From positions 1-35,756 of the forward strand of contig JBAMDO010000343.1 of the NCBI GenBank assembly GCA_037074765.1: a stretch of DNA of 35,756 nt, read 5' to 3'. Position numbers and translations under genes: made by a program. The notes under the pieces are model-generated. The model was not told the DNA's origin. It was given only the letters and a program-made list of their open reading frames with translations, and searched no databases. Origin of the DNA: Mansonella perstans (Eukaryota > Nematoda > Chromadorea > Rhabditida > Onchocercidae). Shown piece after piece: positions 23,751 through 35,725 of the stretch (the stretch's first letter is position 1; every line of letters starts with the position of its first letter).

Positions 23751-26700
23751 TTAGAGAACTTTATCAATCAAAGCTTCCATTGCTCGAGCATCTGCAGCAA
23801 AACGACGTATTCCATCAGCCAAAAGATCCGTTGCCATTTTGTCTTCATTCATTTCATATCGAAACATTGGCTCGTCAAGTATTATTTTCTGCATTTCAAA
23901 TGACTTGGCTGCAAAGAGTTTTTCTCTTCTTCTCAATATATTATAATCAGTGACCAGTTTGAAATATTTTTTCTAAGAAAATCCGAAATACAATACAATC
24001 TTTTGCAAAAAAGAAAAAATTCCATGAAAAATCAGTAGATATACAAAACACATAAATATACCTTTTTCTGGGCTCAAAATTACAGGGACGTCTTCGCAGT
24101 CAACCGATAATTCCTTGAGCAACGCCACACTACAAAACACAAATTATCCATCTTAAGAAGATCCCGCAAAGACTCTAGTGGAACCACACATACAAAAAAG
24201 ATGAGATATTTCGTACCTGATCGTCATTAGATCACAACCAATAAGACCTTTGACTTCATCTACATTACGGAATGATGCTGCCATAATTTCTGTTTTGTAA
24301 CCATATTTTTTGTAATAATTGTAGATTTTACGAACATTCTAAAGACATTTGAAGATTATTCGGAAACCAATTGATCCAAAAGATATAAAAAAAAAAAACC
24401 CAAACTTTCTAAAAAAGAAACATGAACGAAAGACAAACTTCCTTTCTGTTCTATACATTTTATTGAAAAATTTAATTTTTACATATTAAATTTAAAAACA
24501 AAGTTTCAAATTTTTCTGACTAAAACTGGAAAATGTAAGGAACCTGAACACCGGGATCTGTTTCACGAGTGTAATCTTTCAAGTCTGTATTTTTCAAATA
24601 CCAATCACGAATTCGGCCAACAAATGGAGAAATCAGCGTAGCATTCGCCTCGGCACATGCGATAGCTTGATAAATGTTGAACAGTAACGTCATATTACAG
24701 TGGATGCCATGTTTACTTTCAAGTATGCTGATATTACAAAATTTGTTAATATAACAGGATAGATAATTAAATTTCAAAAAAAATCATAGAAGTCTGATCG
24801 CAATCAAGATTTGTAATGGAGAGATCTAGGCAGACAGAGATCTGAATATATTTTCAAAAGATTAATAAAAGTCTTATCTGAAATATGAAATGTTTGATTA
24901 GGAAGATTAAATGGAAAACCAGAAAAAAAGGAATAAAATATAAAATCCAGCTTATAGCTATACGGCTGTTAAGAAAACGTTCTACGTGTCCAACATAATA
25001 AACCAATAAGTGGAACTGCATTAAATAACCAAATAACCGAAATTTTTCTTTCCAAGAAATGATAAAATTATTTCATAAATTGATGAAACAGATCTGTCAT
25101 TACTAAAGATTAGTATAACGGAAGTACAAAATTAGTATAGTCATTAATATAATGCAAATATCCCTTGCATATTTAATAAAAACTAACCGAGCAGCTTCAA
25201 TCCCTTCCCAAGTTGAGGGTAATTTTATTAGCACACGTTCTTTTGTAATTCCTTCTTCTTCATATAACTTTATAATTGCCAATGCTTTTGAGATTTGGGC
25301 ATCTTTGTCGAAGGCCAACCTAAAAGTAAAAAAAAGCAAAAAAGAAGCAAGAAAAGAAAACGAAAAAAAAAAGAAAAAAATGAACAATGTATAACAGTAG
25401 AATTCATCAAACATATCCTTCAGCTTAAAAAAGACGTAAAGTTTTGGTAGCATTAATTTCATTTTGCATAAATTCATGAACAATACATGATAAATTATTA
25501 AGGATTGATTATTATCTAGCACTAATGAAAAAGCAAGGAGTATTAAAGTGAGCAAAGAGACGTAAAAAAAAAAAAAAACGGAAAAGTAAAAGTGAATAAT
25601 GCATAATAGTAAAAGAGGAACAAGAAAACTATACCTGGCATCGACCTCCGTTGAAACACGCCCAGGAATAACGCTTAATACTTCTTTTCCCATTAAAACT
25701 GCTATTTTGTCCATAGCCAAAGCTCGCAACTGCAGAAGGAGAGAAAAGCCATCAAGAGGAAGTAATTAACTTTCATAGAACCTATTCATTTATTGATACA
25801 GATGAATCCTGTAGTTTTTCCAAACAGCTAAATGAAAAACTGAACCTGATATAAAGACTTAAAAATGGCCATACTCACAGTTTTATCATCTAAACAAACA
25901 CTGCTTGTAGATAACTGATTGCAGATTCACTACTACATCTCGGGAATTCACAAATTACTTGAAGCAGTTTTCGGAAAAGCTTTACTTCTTCACGATTTAA
26001 TGATGAACCAGATTTTTTCACATATGCAATGCCCTCATCCAGAAAACGCTTATAATCATCGAGTTTTGATGCTGCCAATAAAATGGATGGATTTGTTGTA
26101 GCATCCACAGCACCAACCTGCTTCATTACTGCAGAAAAAAATATCTAAGTATTACTTAAAAGTCAAAGATTTGCACAAGTGAAGTTCAAGCATCATAATA
26201 CTGTTTTTGAGTCAGAAAATTTTTTTAAAAAATCTGTTCACAGTGAATTCTGCAATATGTCCAAATAAAATTTGAGATTTCAGAAATGTTAAACTCCACA
26301 ATATAATATTCTGGAAAATTTAAACAAGCCGAGAAGCTATTATTCTACTTTGGTTTTGCTAGTGGTAAACAACCCGTACTTTTTATATTACTCTGACCAA
26401 AACATGAAACAGATGAAAAGACTTAGAGATGTGTGACACGATAAACTCCCGCAAAATCTAGATGCAATGGTTTGCATCACTGAGACAGTTTGAATATAAC
26501 TAAAAAGACTCTAATTCCTGCTTGATAAGTGGAAATTTTCAATTAAAATAGCAAATCGAAATATATCATTGTATTCCATTTTAATTCATTTTTCGAATGA
26601 AATTTCTTAACAGCACCTTTTCGATAGTATTACATTCTATTTTCATTTTTTTTAAAACATAACATCCCACTCTATTTCATTTTCTATTTTATTTTACACT

Positions 26701-26967
26701 TTCTTCTATTGGTATTTTCCAATTGCACAACCAAAAATTAACGATTAGCTTAAATTTCATTTCCTGTACGACCATACAAAATACTTCCATTAGAAATCAA
26801 AAAAAATATGCAAGAAATAAATAAATAAGGAATCTTATCTATTTTTTATTCCATTATCTGGTCTTGTCTTTTGTATTTCCAAACAAAAAATTTATTAAAC
26901 CTTTGAAATCAACACAATCCGCGACAACTTTTGTCGATAATTTCATCTGTTCCAAAACTGACGCCAT
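23751..26967 (-). CDS. transaldolase
   Basis: Complete eight-exon gene, 322 residues. Exons: 26967-26901, 26128-25986, 25729-25635, 25319-25188, 24727-24544, 24338-24217, 24129-24062 and 23908-23751. All splice phases agree. It transfers a dihydroxyacetone unit in the cytosolic non-oxidative pentose phosphate pathway (sedoheptulose-7-P plus glyceraldehyde-3-P to erythrose-4-P plus fructose-6-P). Motifs: VVAD with Asp17; DATTNPS with Asn35; [11 protein letters not shown] with Glu98; [11 protein letters not shown] with the Schiff-base Lys134; [19 protein letters not shown] with Ser179 and Arg184; and a C-terminal helix containing [10 protein letters not shown]. These match the established catalytic set of class I transaldolases (TalB/TALDO1), and the length is normal. 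The usual Thr-Gly after VVAD is Cys-Val here. Start: ATG with the conserved N-terminal helix; a T-rich tract ending in GAG just upstream could be a spliced-leader acceptor. Confidence 0.97.
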
Positions 26968-27786
26968 AGTAACACCTCAAAAAAAAACTCTAAACATATG
27001 AATTACTTGTTAATAAAATTAATTTTGAAAAACCAACCATTTTTACAACAAATTTGACATAAGGATAACATTTTTGTTTCTAGTGTGAAAAAACTCACGA
27101 AATCTATACAATATTTGTCCAGTACGCTTGCAAGTTTTTAAGCAATTTAAATTTTGGTATAAGTTGCACAAAAAAACAAAAACTTTGTTAAAACTTGTCA
27201 ACACAAATGATAAAATATGAGATAAATTTTGCGCACTAAATCAAATTTACGCTTTCAGAAAATGAATATTTCAAGAGGTTCTCAGTTGCTGTTGTTGTAA
27301 GATAACGGACGAAAAAAGTATAATGTTCATCCCTTAATTATTACTACACTCTGTTATTATCTTTTTTGCTTTTTTTTTTTTTTTTTATTTAAGAAATCAA
27401 AAAATTATATCGAAAATTAAAAGAGTAAAAATTGAAGAGATTGAAACGAAATAAAAATTTGAAATTGCAATCTTTGATGCTTTCCAGTATTTCGCTTCTT
27501 TTTTTCCGTAAATTTTTTTTCCAAAAATTATGTTTCTATAATTCCCTCTTTGACAATATTCGTTCTATTTACAGATTCATGTCAAAGGTCAAAAAAAAAA
27601 AAGAGGAAAAAAATGGAACGGTTTAAAATAAACAAGGAAAGATAGCAGATAGTTTCGAGAGAAAGAATGGAACTTAGGATTTAGAAATGCATGAAACACA
27701 AATGTGTATAAGGAAAATATGATAAATAAACGATATGGTAGATTGAAGTAAGATGAAAGAAGAGTAAAAGATTGGAGAAAACAAAC
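26968..27786. other. region upstream of transaldolase
   Basis: Presumed promoter side of the minus-strand transaldolase. It is AT-rich with an oligo-T tract near 27371-27387. No exon was supported; the ORF at 27432-27626 (+) has random composition. Confidence 0.5.
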
Positions 27787-27964
27787 CGGAAATCAAATTC
27801 CCTCGGAATATTGTTAAAATATCAGCCAACGATACATCACATACTTGGATCTCAGCTTTACCGGTTTTTTTGCAACTCGACCCAGCACCGAAGGAGTTTC
27901 TAGGTTTCACGTCTACTAGTTTTGTCGGTAATGTTGCCGATGATTTTACAGGTATTAAAGCCTT
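27787..27964 (-). CDS. orphan exon-like open segment
   Basis: Open on minus for about 59 codons with a good GT donor (G|GTTTGT, phase 1) at its 3' end. It contains LVDVKPRNSFGAGSSCKKTG and KAEIQVCDVSLADILTIFRG. Composition is coding-like: hydrophilic, with mixed codons. Just upstream are two in-frame stops (TAA TAA) and no ATG, so it is either an internal exon with a weak acceptor or a remnant. Its donor phase would fit the second exon of transaldolase, so an alternative first exon is conceivable, but no initiator was seen. No family is recognised. Confidence 0.4.
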
Positions 27965-28337
27965 TTATTAACAGGAAAGCTTCTTCCTAGTTTCACGCAT
28001 ATTTCTTACTCTTCAAATTTTATCATTCTACTGTTTCTTTTCATTCATAACACTTTCTTTTGTTACTGAAACGATTTAAGCTTATGAAAGAATTGATTTT
28101 GTCAATGTTAGCGATTTTCCTTATTTTCACTTATTTACGTTTCACTAAATATTAGCTAAATTGAAGATTTAGCTAAAGTTAAATTAGTTTTTATTAAGTC
28201 GACGTTTATAGCATGTGACACGTACGTGAAACAACGAACTGAGATTAAACTAATATGAAACGACAAACCACCGCGAATTCTCGACGAAGGAAAAATTCAT
28301 ATTGTTGAGCAGAAAGAAAATAATTTTAGTTACAAAG

Positions 28338-28410
28338 ACGAGAGGAGGAAAAAGAGAGAAAGAGGGAGAGAGAGAGCGAGGAAAAAGAGGAAAAGGGAAA
28401 GAGAAAAAGG
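28338..28410. repeat. GA-rich purine tract
   Basis: Long one-strand purine run made mostly of GAGA and AAAG units. Simple sequence. Confidence 0.85.
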
Positions 28411-28640
28411 TAATTAAGGTTATCAGCTGAAAGATTGAGAAGATTTAATTAAGTCAAATAAATTTCAAATCAAATAAGTAAGAAATAAGTTTCAGAAATC
28501 GCAAATGAAATTTCAAATATGTAAAATAAATTTTCGGAATATTCATTGAACATATGAAATAGCAAATGAAATTTAAGTAGTTGAAATGTTTTAAAATAAG
28601 AAATGGAGCAATTCAAGAGTTTAAAAGGACATTGACTTTT

Positions 28641-29052
28641 TAGATGTAAAAATGAGGAAAGAGAGAGAGAGAGAGGAGAAAGTGAAAAATGTAAAGAAAA
28701 AGAGAAAAAAAAAGGCAAATTAATTTAATGATAAATGAAATTTCATAGCATTAGGAGCAATATAATTCTCGTTTCTTCATTTTCTCTTTTTCATACTTTC
28801 TTTTATCACTTAATTGGTTTGTTTTGTGTAACATTTATTAAAACTTTTAAGTGTAAAAATGAGGGAAGAGAGAGAGAGGATGAGAAAAAAAGTTAAAAAG
28901 GTGAAAAAAAGATAGTTAAATTGGTTGGTAATGAATAAATTTTTGTATCGTTAGAACAAATATAATTCTCATTTGTAGTCATTTTCTGGTTTTCATAATT
29001 TCTCTTATCACTTGATTGATTTGTTCTTTGTGCTGACTATTAAAACTTTAAT
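28641..29052. repeat. tandem duplication of about 200 bp
   Basis: Two direct copies. Shared landmarks: gtaaaaatgagg (28646 and 28853), aatataattctc (28759 and 28959) and tatcactt (28804 and 29006), giving spacings of 200-207. Each copy starts with a GAGA run and ends in tattaaaactt. Confidence 0.88.
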
Positions 29053-29470
29053 CTTTGATCATAATTTTATTTTAGATGATTGGACTAAAAAAAAAAAAAA
29101 AAAGGAACCAGTTTTTACTTTCATTTAAAGCACACTTAGGAAAAATGTAAACGAAATATGTTAATGCTTTATTAATACTTAATCATTTGCAAAAAAAAAA
29201 AAAAAAAAAATCAATTTTTAATATCTCAAAACTTAGAATTGTACAATCTATCGTTTTTCATTGATGATATTTTATAATAAACTTCTAAATACAATTCTAT
29301 TCATTATCGTTATTTTGTGAAACGAACAATTCATATTTTGTTTACCATTATCAATTCCTTCATTTTACTCGTATTATTTGACTGGATTGAATAGGTAGAT
29401 GGGCGAATGATTTACTGTTTGTTTTAATGAATGGACCAGTAAACAGTTAAATTTATGAGCAAAAAAAACG

Positions 29471-31927
29471 ATGGGTCATACTTCAGTTCCGGGAGATATT
29501 TATGAAATTGTTGGAAAATTAATGTTTGCTTATGGCGATGAAACTGAACCAATTGAAAGGTTAGTTTTCAATCCAGAATTCAAATTTATTTACATGGAAA
29601 TCATATTCGATGTTTGCAGTTAACTGCTCAGATAAAAATCAATTATCAGTTAGCAGTGATTAATTTTGACGATATGGAATCTTTTAATCCTTACATTTCG
29701 TCAACCTTTTTGGATATCTCATCTAGGACTAGCGTACAGTTCCGGATGCTTGTACTACCTAGCTCTTAATTTTGTTGTTTGTCTGTGTTTTTTGAATTAT
29801 GCCACGTATAATGACAGTTCTCATGCAACTGGTATGTGAAGTTTCAGTTTTGTTATGCCTTTCAATAAAATCGAAATGGAACTTGTCCGTGTCCTATCTC
29901 AGTTCATAGAATGATTGCACAATTGTTTTGTTGCGTACTTTTTTTTCACTTTACATTTTACATTAATTATGTTGTCACAGAAAGAACGATATAATGAATG
30001 AATGGACTCTTTTAGATGTCAACAATACGTCACTGATATCTTACATGAGCAGATGATGGATACAATAAGTAGAGCTAAGAAATGTGCTGCACTGCGAGGG
30101 TAAAAAATATTTCTTTTTAAATTTATGACTTCATATTTTTCCCAAGTTTCGAAATTTATCTTCAATTTTAATTTTTCTGCAGCTGTAAAAAAATTGAAAG
30201 TGTGGATTTATTATTTCTTCTGCGGAAAAAACTGTTTCATCTTGGTCGGATTTATCGTTTAGCTAAAGTAAGTAATTCATAAGTAATTAATTCATACTTT
30301 TTCCGAAATCCATTATCTTGAAGGAAAGTCTGCTTTTTAAAAAAATTCTTACTGGCTATGCTGCATATATTTTTACAATTACGAAAGTTACCTTTATTTT
30401 ATACTTTTTGCACTGAAATTCAATTTTTGAAACAGTACGAAACATAGTTAATTTTCATCAGTGAATCCAAAATTAATGAGGGAACATTTAACAGAGAACT
30501 AAAAAGAAATCATTTTTATCTTGATAATTGAAAACTACTTTGATTTAAAGAAAAATTTTTTCAGTCAGCGGATTTGTTAAAAGGTTTCAGTGAAGATTAT
30601 GAGGCGGAATGTGATATTTTAGAAGAGGTTCCAGGTAGCAGTTCAGATTTTTGTGGAAAAGAGTTTGTTGTTAATTGATTTCTTTAAATGAGCTATAACT
30701 GATAGTAATTATTTGTCTTTCGGCATGCTAAAATGAACAATATGGATCAGTTAATGATTTCGTTTAATGTTAAACATCCCAGTAACATGGCACTTATGCA
30801 TACAGTTTAAAGTGTGAGAAAAAAGCAAGAAATATGATAACGGGGCTTTCTATGAATATATCTGTGGAAAAAAATGTATGCAGTGACTGTCATATTGCTA
30901 GGGCATTCAACTTTGTTCTAGTAATGTTATTTCATCCAAATTGCACTTGTATTGATAAGCAGTATGACTACTGCCAATTGACTTACTAAATTCAGTATTG
31001 AGCAATTTATCGATCAGCATTACTGATAAACATTTGTGATATTAATAGATAGATAAGCACACAGACAGGCAACATGTCTGATGCTGCCAAAGATTACTTC
31101 TACAGATTGTTTATTTGTTTATATTTTGTATGTATTATTTTAGAGCACAATCAATATACGACACTGTTGGATTATTCGATGTAACCGGCGAGCTACAAAG
31201 ATATATGAAAAATGATGTGAAAGTTGATGAAGAAAAGCGTGAACGATTAAAACGATTATCAGAACGTACGGCACTAATGGATGAAGATGAGTATAAAGAG
31301 TATACGATAGCAAGGACATATAGCTTTTGCGCTGGACATGGCATCAGGCATTAATTCGACAATAAAATTTACTCTTGCATTTTGAAAGTTTTTAGATTTA
31401 AATTCAAGTTTATATCTTCTTACTCTAAACAATTTTTCTGCAGCTTATAGCTGTAATGAATTTTCTAAACAAATGCATTATTAATTGGAGGTCTCTATTT
31501 CAACAACTAGGCTTATTCTGAAAATCATATCCAGCATGCAATTATTATTTCATTTATTTTATTGAATAATTGGACAGCATTTGAAGAAGGCACATTTGCA
31601 CGAAAAATGAGGAATTATGTTTAATTCCTTAAATTTTTCAAATGTTTTACAAATTGCAGGAAAGCAAAAATTAATCGATTTCTAAATTGGTTAGGCGATC
31701 CTGAAATATCTTCAAGTGCTTTAATGATCCTGAATTACTTGGCATGCGAAATAATTTGTTGTTTGGTTGAGGGTGCATTGTGGTCACGAAGGGAAGAAGG
31801 AAAAAATCATTTCGTTGATATTTATCCATTCAAAGCCTTGCAACCAAGGCATTACGAGGAATCACTGCGGAAAAACAAAGCATATATGATTGGTGGTAAT
31901 ATTATTGTGGGATCTTACCAGTGTTAG
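29471..31927 (+). CDS. SPT3/SUPT3H-like SAGA subunit
   Basis: Six exons: 29471-29559, 30016-30099, 30183-30267, 30565-30634, 31146-31347 and 31660-31927, giving 265 residues. The N-terminal half is a histone fold related to SPT3/TAF13 (YEIVGKLMFAYGDETEP, then a helix ending AKKCAALRG, then ESVDLLFLLRKKLFHLGRIY). The second half carries the SPT3-specific part: DVTGELQRYM, the charged helix EEKRERLKRLSERTALMD, EYKEYTIARTYSF, FLNWLGDPEIS with ILNYLACEI, and the last helix KALQPRHYEESLRK. In the nucleus SPT3 helps SAGA deliver TBP to promoters. One intron after 31347 lacks GT and appears to use GC (AG|GCATTA), with matching phase; exon 5 uses the second of two adjacent AGs (acceptor ending at 31145) to keep the frame. 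A short out-of-frame upstream ORF begins at an ATG about 20 nt before the start. Confidence 0.87.
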
Positions 31928-33446
31928 CTCATACTGAAAATGATACATCTATGGGAAAAACATAACAGGGAATCAGAGGCAAGCAGCGTGAAGAGGATTT
32001 TCATTACATTCAGGAAACTCGCTGCAAGAATATCACAACGAGGAAAAGCCATAGTTGTAACTTGTTAACAATCGACGTATCATCATTAATGACAGCGATA
32101 TGAGTTCTTTCGAGACTGTAATATTTCATGTTGCATATTGTCTTTTATTCATCCATTTTTATATGTGAGATACATTTGAATTTTTATCCTTCTTGTATTT
32201 CATTTGAGAAAAGTTAACGAAGTGAATCTGAAAAATGAAGTTTTAAAAAGTCTTTCATTTGTTGATTTATACTTAAAAAAATATTTTAGATAAAGGAACC
32301 GAATTTAAAAACATACGAAAATACTGCGATACTTTATTGAAGAATACGTTCAAAACAGATTCAGACAAGGAAAGAATTTAAATAGAAGAAATTTTAATTA
32401 AAATTGAAAAAGAAAGAAAGATGAAGATTAGGAGTAGAAATGCAAGCACTGATATTTTAACTATGTTTTGGTTCTATTGATGTGTTGCATGCATGACGGT
32501 TGCAACTTCACGTAAATTTACGTTACATGGGAAATGACTCAGTAACTTTGTGCAAAAAGATTTGTGACAGAAAATTAAAAGTTCAATTGACATACCAATC
32601 AATGCACAAGTCTTATGGTATCTTTACAATGATATGTCTAGTCGAACTAACTTGCAAATGCTTTATCGATGATACATGTAAACTTTGCTCTAGCTTGGAA
32701 GTATTGCTATTCTTGCATCGGATTGAATTAAGTTGAAATCAATGCTTCGGTAATTACTATCTAATTATGGGCAGAAGTAGGGGGAGAGGAAGGGGAGAAG
32801 GAGTTACCACTGAACATCAAATAAACTATCTATCATACTGCTTGTCATTCTAAAATATATAATTAAATAAGATAGGAGGAGATTTATTTGACATAAAGGG
32901 ATCTAAGTTAATTATAATAATTCTCTATCGATATATTCGAACATTGGGACCAACAAGCTAAGGATGTATCGATGTATGAATGAAGCCAACCGACCCTATC
33001 TCACTTGGTTTGTACCAAAAACGACTAAAATCTTTATTCTCATATTCATCATTACGAAATTCATTGTATAACTTCAATTCAATCAACCCTGTAAATCATT
33101 CCTTTTCTTTTTTTTCTTAAATTAAATTTTCTCTGCTAACAGTATCATTCTATGGCAACAAATTACACCATATGTGGTACCAATCTATGGTATCAAAAAC
33201 ATTGGTAGCAAATAAATAATTCATGATAATAAAACAAATATTTTTGCCTGTAATAAATTAAATGCAAAAATTTATTCAACTGGAAAGCATCATCACCAGT
33301 GATCACAATTGTCGAAAATAATGTAATGCTAATTATAAATGCGTAATTCTCAAACCAAAATTTTTCCGAGTGATATTTAATTAATTCATGATAAATGTCA
33401 TTTGAAAATATCACAGAGGTAATTCATCAAACTGATAACTTTGCAG
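31928..33446. other. intergenic region: SPT3 3' UTR and upstream of second K2P
   Basis: The first 170 bp after the SPT3 stop stays open and coding-like in more than one frame, but the conserved C-terminal helix is already complete, so it is treated as 3' UTR. The 5' exon(s) of the downstream channel should be in the right part but were not found. Confidence 0.5.
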
Positions 33447-34273
33447 AGGAAAAGTGGAGCAAGTTTGGAATCGCCGCAATATCTATCCGATGAACCTGCC
33501 ACACATCGGGAACCCGACAAGACAAAATCTTTATTGAAACGTTTTTGCTTTCATTTACAGGTTCATATAAAATTGAAATTTTCTAAACTAAATAAAAAAT
33601 CGACCGTTGGCTTTTGATGATTTAAAATGATTGCGTAAAATTGACTTCCTTTTTGAACGGCAAACAAATGGAGGTGATACTACTAATAAGTGATTTTATC
33701 AGAAGGAAAGGTTTTAAAGTAAAAAGTATGCGTAAGTGATAAAAACGTCAGATACAGGAATGGCATGATTCTGTTCGTGATAACGCATCACAGTCTCACT
33801 GATATCATACTGAAAGTATAAATGATGATATACTTTTTAATTAGGTTAGATACTACATTTCCTGGACGGAATGATTCGTCGTTGTATAATTATAACAAAG
33901 AAAGGAAAGATTAAGAAAGATTGAAAGGAAGAATTGTGAAAGGATGGTTTTATAATTAACTAGTTAAATATTTTATCATTTACAGCTTATCTACAACAAA
34001 TCCATTGTTCACTCAACATTCCCGGTTTTCATTTTGATAGCTTATTCGTTCTTTGGTGGAATGATCTTTTATCTGATTGAATTTCCCGATGAACGAGTAA
34101 TGTTGGATCAGAAAGAAATATACTTTGAAAGGGAGGAACGTTTCATGCATCGAATTATACTAAATATTGAAAAAGTGGTACGACAAATTCGATCTAATTA
34201 TAGCAATAATCGATTCGAGCTTAATAAAAGTATTCGAATTTATAAACGCTCTGCACTAAATGGAATTAATAAG
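33447..34273 (+). CDS. second K2P/TWK-type potassium channel, 5' exons only (partial)
   Basis: Two exons with matching phase 0: 33447-33560 and 33986-34273. The first encodes a Ser/Pro/Glu-rich cytoplasmic segment ending KSLLKRFCFHLQ. The second gives TM1 (STFPVFILIAYSFFGGMIFYLIE), then the post-TM1 block of nematode TWK channels (PDERVMLDQKEIYFEREERF) and a helical, charged extracellular-cap region (RIILNIEKVVRQIRSNY) up to an AAG|GTTTTT donor. The pore 1, TM2, pore 2 and TM4 exons were not found in the remaining 1.5 kb and presumably lie beyond the right edge. The initiator exon is also missing. It differs from the minus-strand channel at 9.2-13.6 kb in TM1 and cap, so it is a paralogue of a different subgroup, not a recent copy. 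The assignment rests on TM1 and flanking motifs, without a pore. Confidence 0.75.
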
Positions 34274-34508
34274 GTTTTTTGATCATTTTTGTCTTTTAAG
34301 TTTTAAAATATTCAAGTTCAGTCAGTAATTATTTGGGGACAGTTTTGTGTATCAGTGGATAAAAGATTCAGCAGATTCCAATGATAAGTTATTGTGAAAT
34401 GCATTGAAAAAAATTCTGCTGAATTGCCATCAATGCTGCAGCTATTGTCGTGGAGTTTTTTGTGAGGTCAATTGGTAGCCAGGAATATCCATCGTTCATA
34501 CCAGGGAT

Positions 34509-35128
34509 TGTTGATATTCTGTTGACCACGCGAAGTCAAGTTGTGTTGAGTTGAGTGTGTACGCACCTCAAACTTGGGTAATTAAACCTTTATTAGAAAA
34601 ATTTGTTAACGCGAAATATAACGACAATACAAAGACCGCAACATACACTGAATAAGAAATTTATTAGTACAATAAAAGCGTGGCCGGGATTGACAGTTTA
34701 TATAGTGGGAGAAGAAGGGGAATTGATGGCTTAATATAATGCCTTTGTTGGGTAGAATAGCGCAGTACAGTTGCGCCTTTGTTAGTTTATGGCATAGGGA
34801 GGATTAATTAGGGTTCACAATATATAATTAACAATATCGGCTTCGGTAGAGGTTGGATACGGTATTTTGCAGATTTTTTCCAGATTTGTATGATTTACAG
34901 CTACGGCGTCTTTGAAGCGATAGGATACATTACTGTTAACAGGACATGACCTACATATAGATTAGAGTTAACAAGACATGAATACAAAGGATGTGAGTTT
35001 AGTTAACAACAAAAAGAGATAGGAAATTTAAGGATTGAATGGCTCAGAGGCTCAGAATGTCAGTAATATTCATTTACAATTTGATTTATTGGCTTATTGG
35101 AAGTTTCGCGATATGAAAGTTCGCGACA
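34509..35128 (-). mobile_element. solo-LTR-like segment
   Basis: A block of distinctly different, less AT-rich sequence. On the minus strand it starts TGTCGCGAAC and ends ATCAACA, the TG...CA limits of retroviral-type LTRs. In order it holds a TATA-like box (34698-34705), an initiator-like TTCAGTGT (34645-34652) and an AATAAA (34589-34594), the U3-R-U5 arrangement of an LTR. No gag/pol reading frame flanks it and no target duplication was seen. A chance arrangement cannot be excluded by eye. It would sit within or next to an intron of the second K2P gene. Confidence 0.35.
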
Positions 35129-35574
35129 GCTACAGTTAAGTCACCTGATGATCAACAGTTACTTCACCGCTTTACTTCTCCTTTTTCTGGGAAAAAAATT
35201 TTGAGATCTCCAAATACTGTCTGTTCTTGAGAGACTTTTCCGCACACAATAACCTTCTGCATAGTTCGTTAATAAAAATATTAGGTGTGAGAAGAATGCA
35301 CGATGCAATTGTAATGTTATAGAATCTCGCAAATATACTGAAGTCAAAATTTAAGAAATACCGGGAAGCTTGTGAAATTATTTTTGTTTTAAATTATGCC
35401 TTTATTTTAAATTCCAATAGATCTATTAGTTGTTAGTTAATCTGTTTCCATGTTTGATTTGCGCACAACTTAAAGACAGTGATAAAACTACATGTCGAAA
35501 TATAAAACTACATTTCGGGTCAGAAATAGTTTAATTAATTAAGTTGATATATAATCTATTGGACAATAAATTGT

Positions 35575-35725
35575 GAAATAAATATCCAAGTAAATAAATA
35601 AATGAAACAGCAAATGAATAAAGAAGTAAATAAATAATACATAAATAAATAGGTGAAATAATGAATGAATAAGTAAAACAAAAGGTGAAAAATGAACGGG
35701 TAAATGGGTACGGCATAGATAAATG
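35575..35725. repeat. AAAT-type low-complexity tract
   Basis: Many aaataaat, gaaataa and gaatgaat units. This explains the long overlapping shadow frames on the minus strand at the right edge. Confidence 0.75.

Larger units (their letters stand above)
27965..29470. other. repeat-rich intergenic region
   Basis: Contains a GA-rich simple-sequence block (28338-28410), a roughly 200-bp tandem duplication (28641-29052) and poly-A runs near 29087-29103 and 29190-29209. The region just before the SPT3 start has an ACAG at 29435-29438 that could serve as a spliced-leader acceptor. Confidence 0.65.

Noticed and set aside
25103..25729. 208-residue minus-strand ORF
   Set aside because: It is two transaldolase exons plus a translated intron; the Phe/Leu-rich middle is intronic.
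28470..28718. Ser/Leu/Phe-rich minus-strand ORF
   Set aside because: Shadow of the GA-rich tract and AT-rich sequence; no motif or splice support.
31960..32100. Coding-like frames after the SPT3 stop
   Set aside because: The SPT3 C-terminal helix is already complete before the TAG, and no splice donor leads into this part; treated as 3' UTR.
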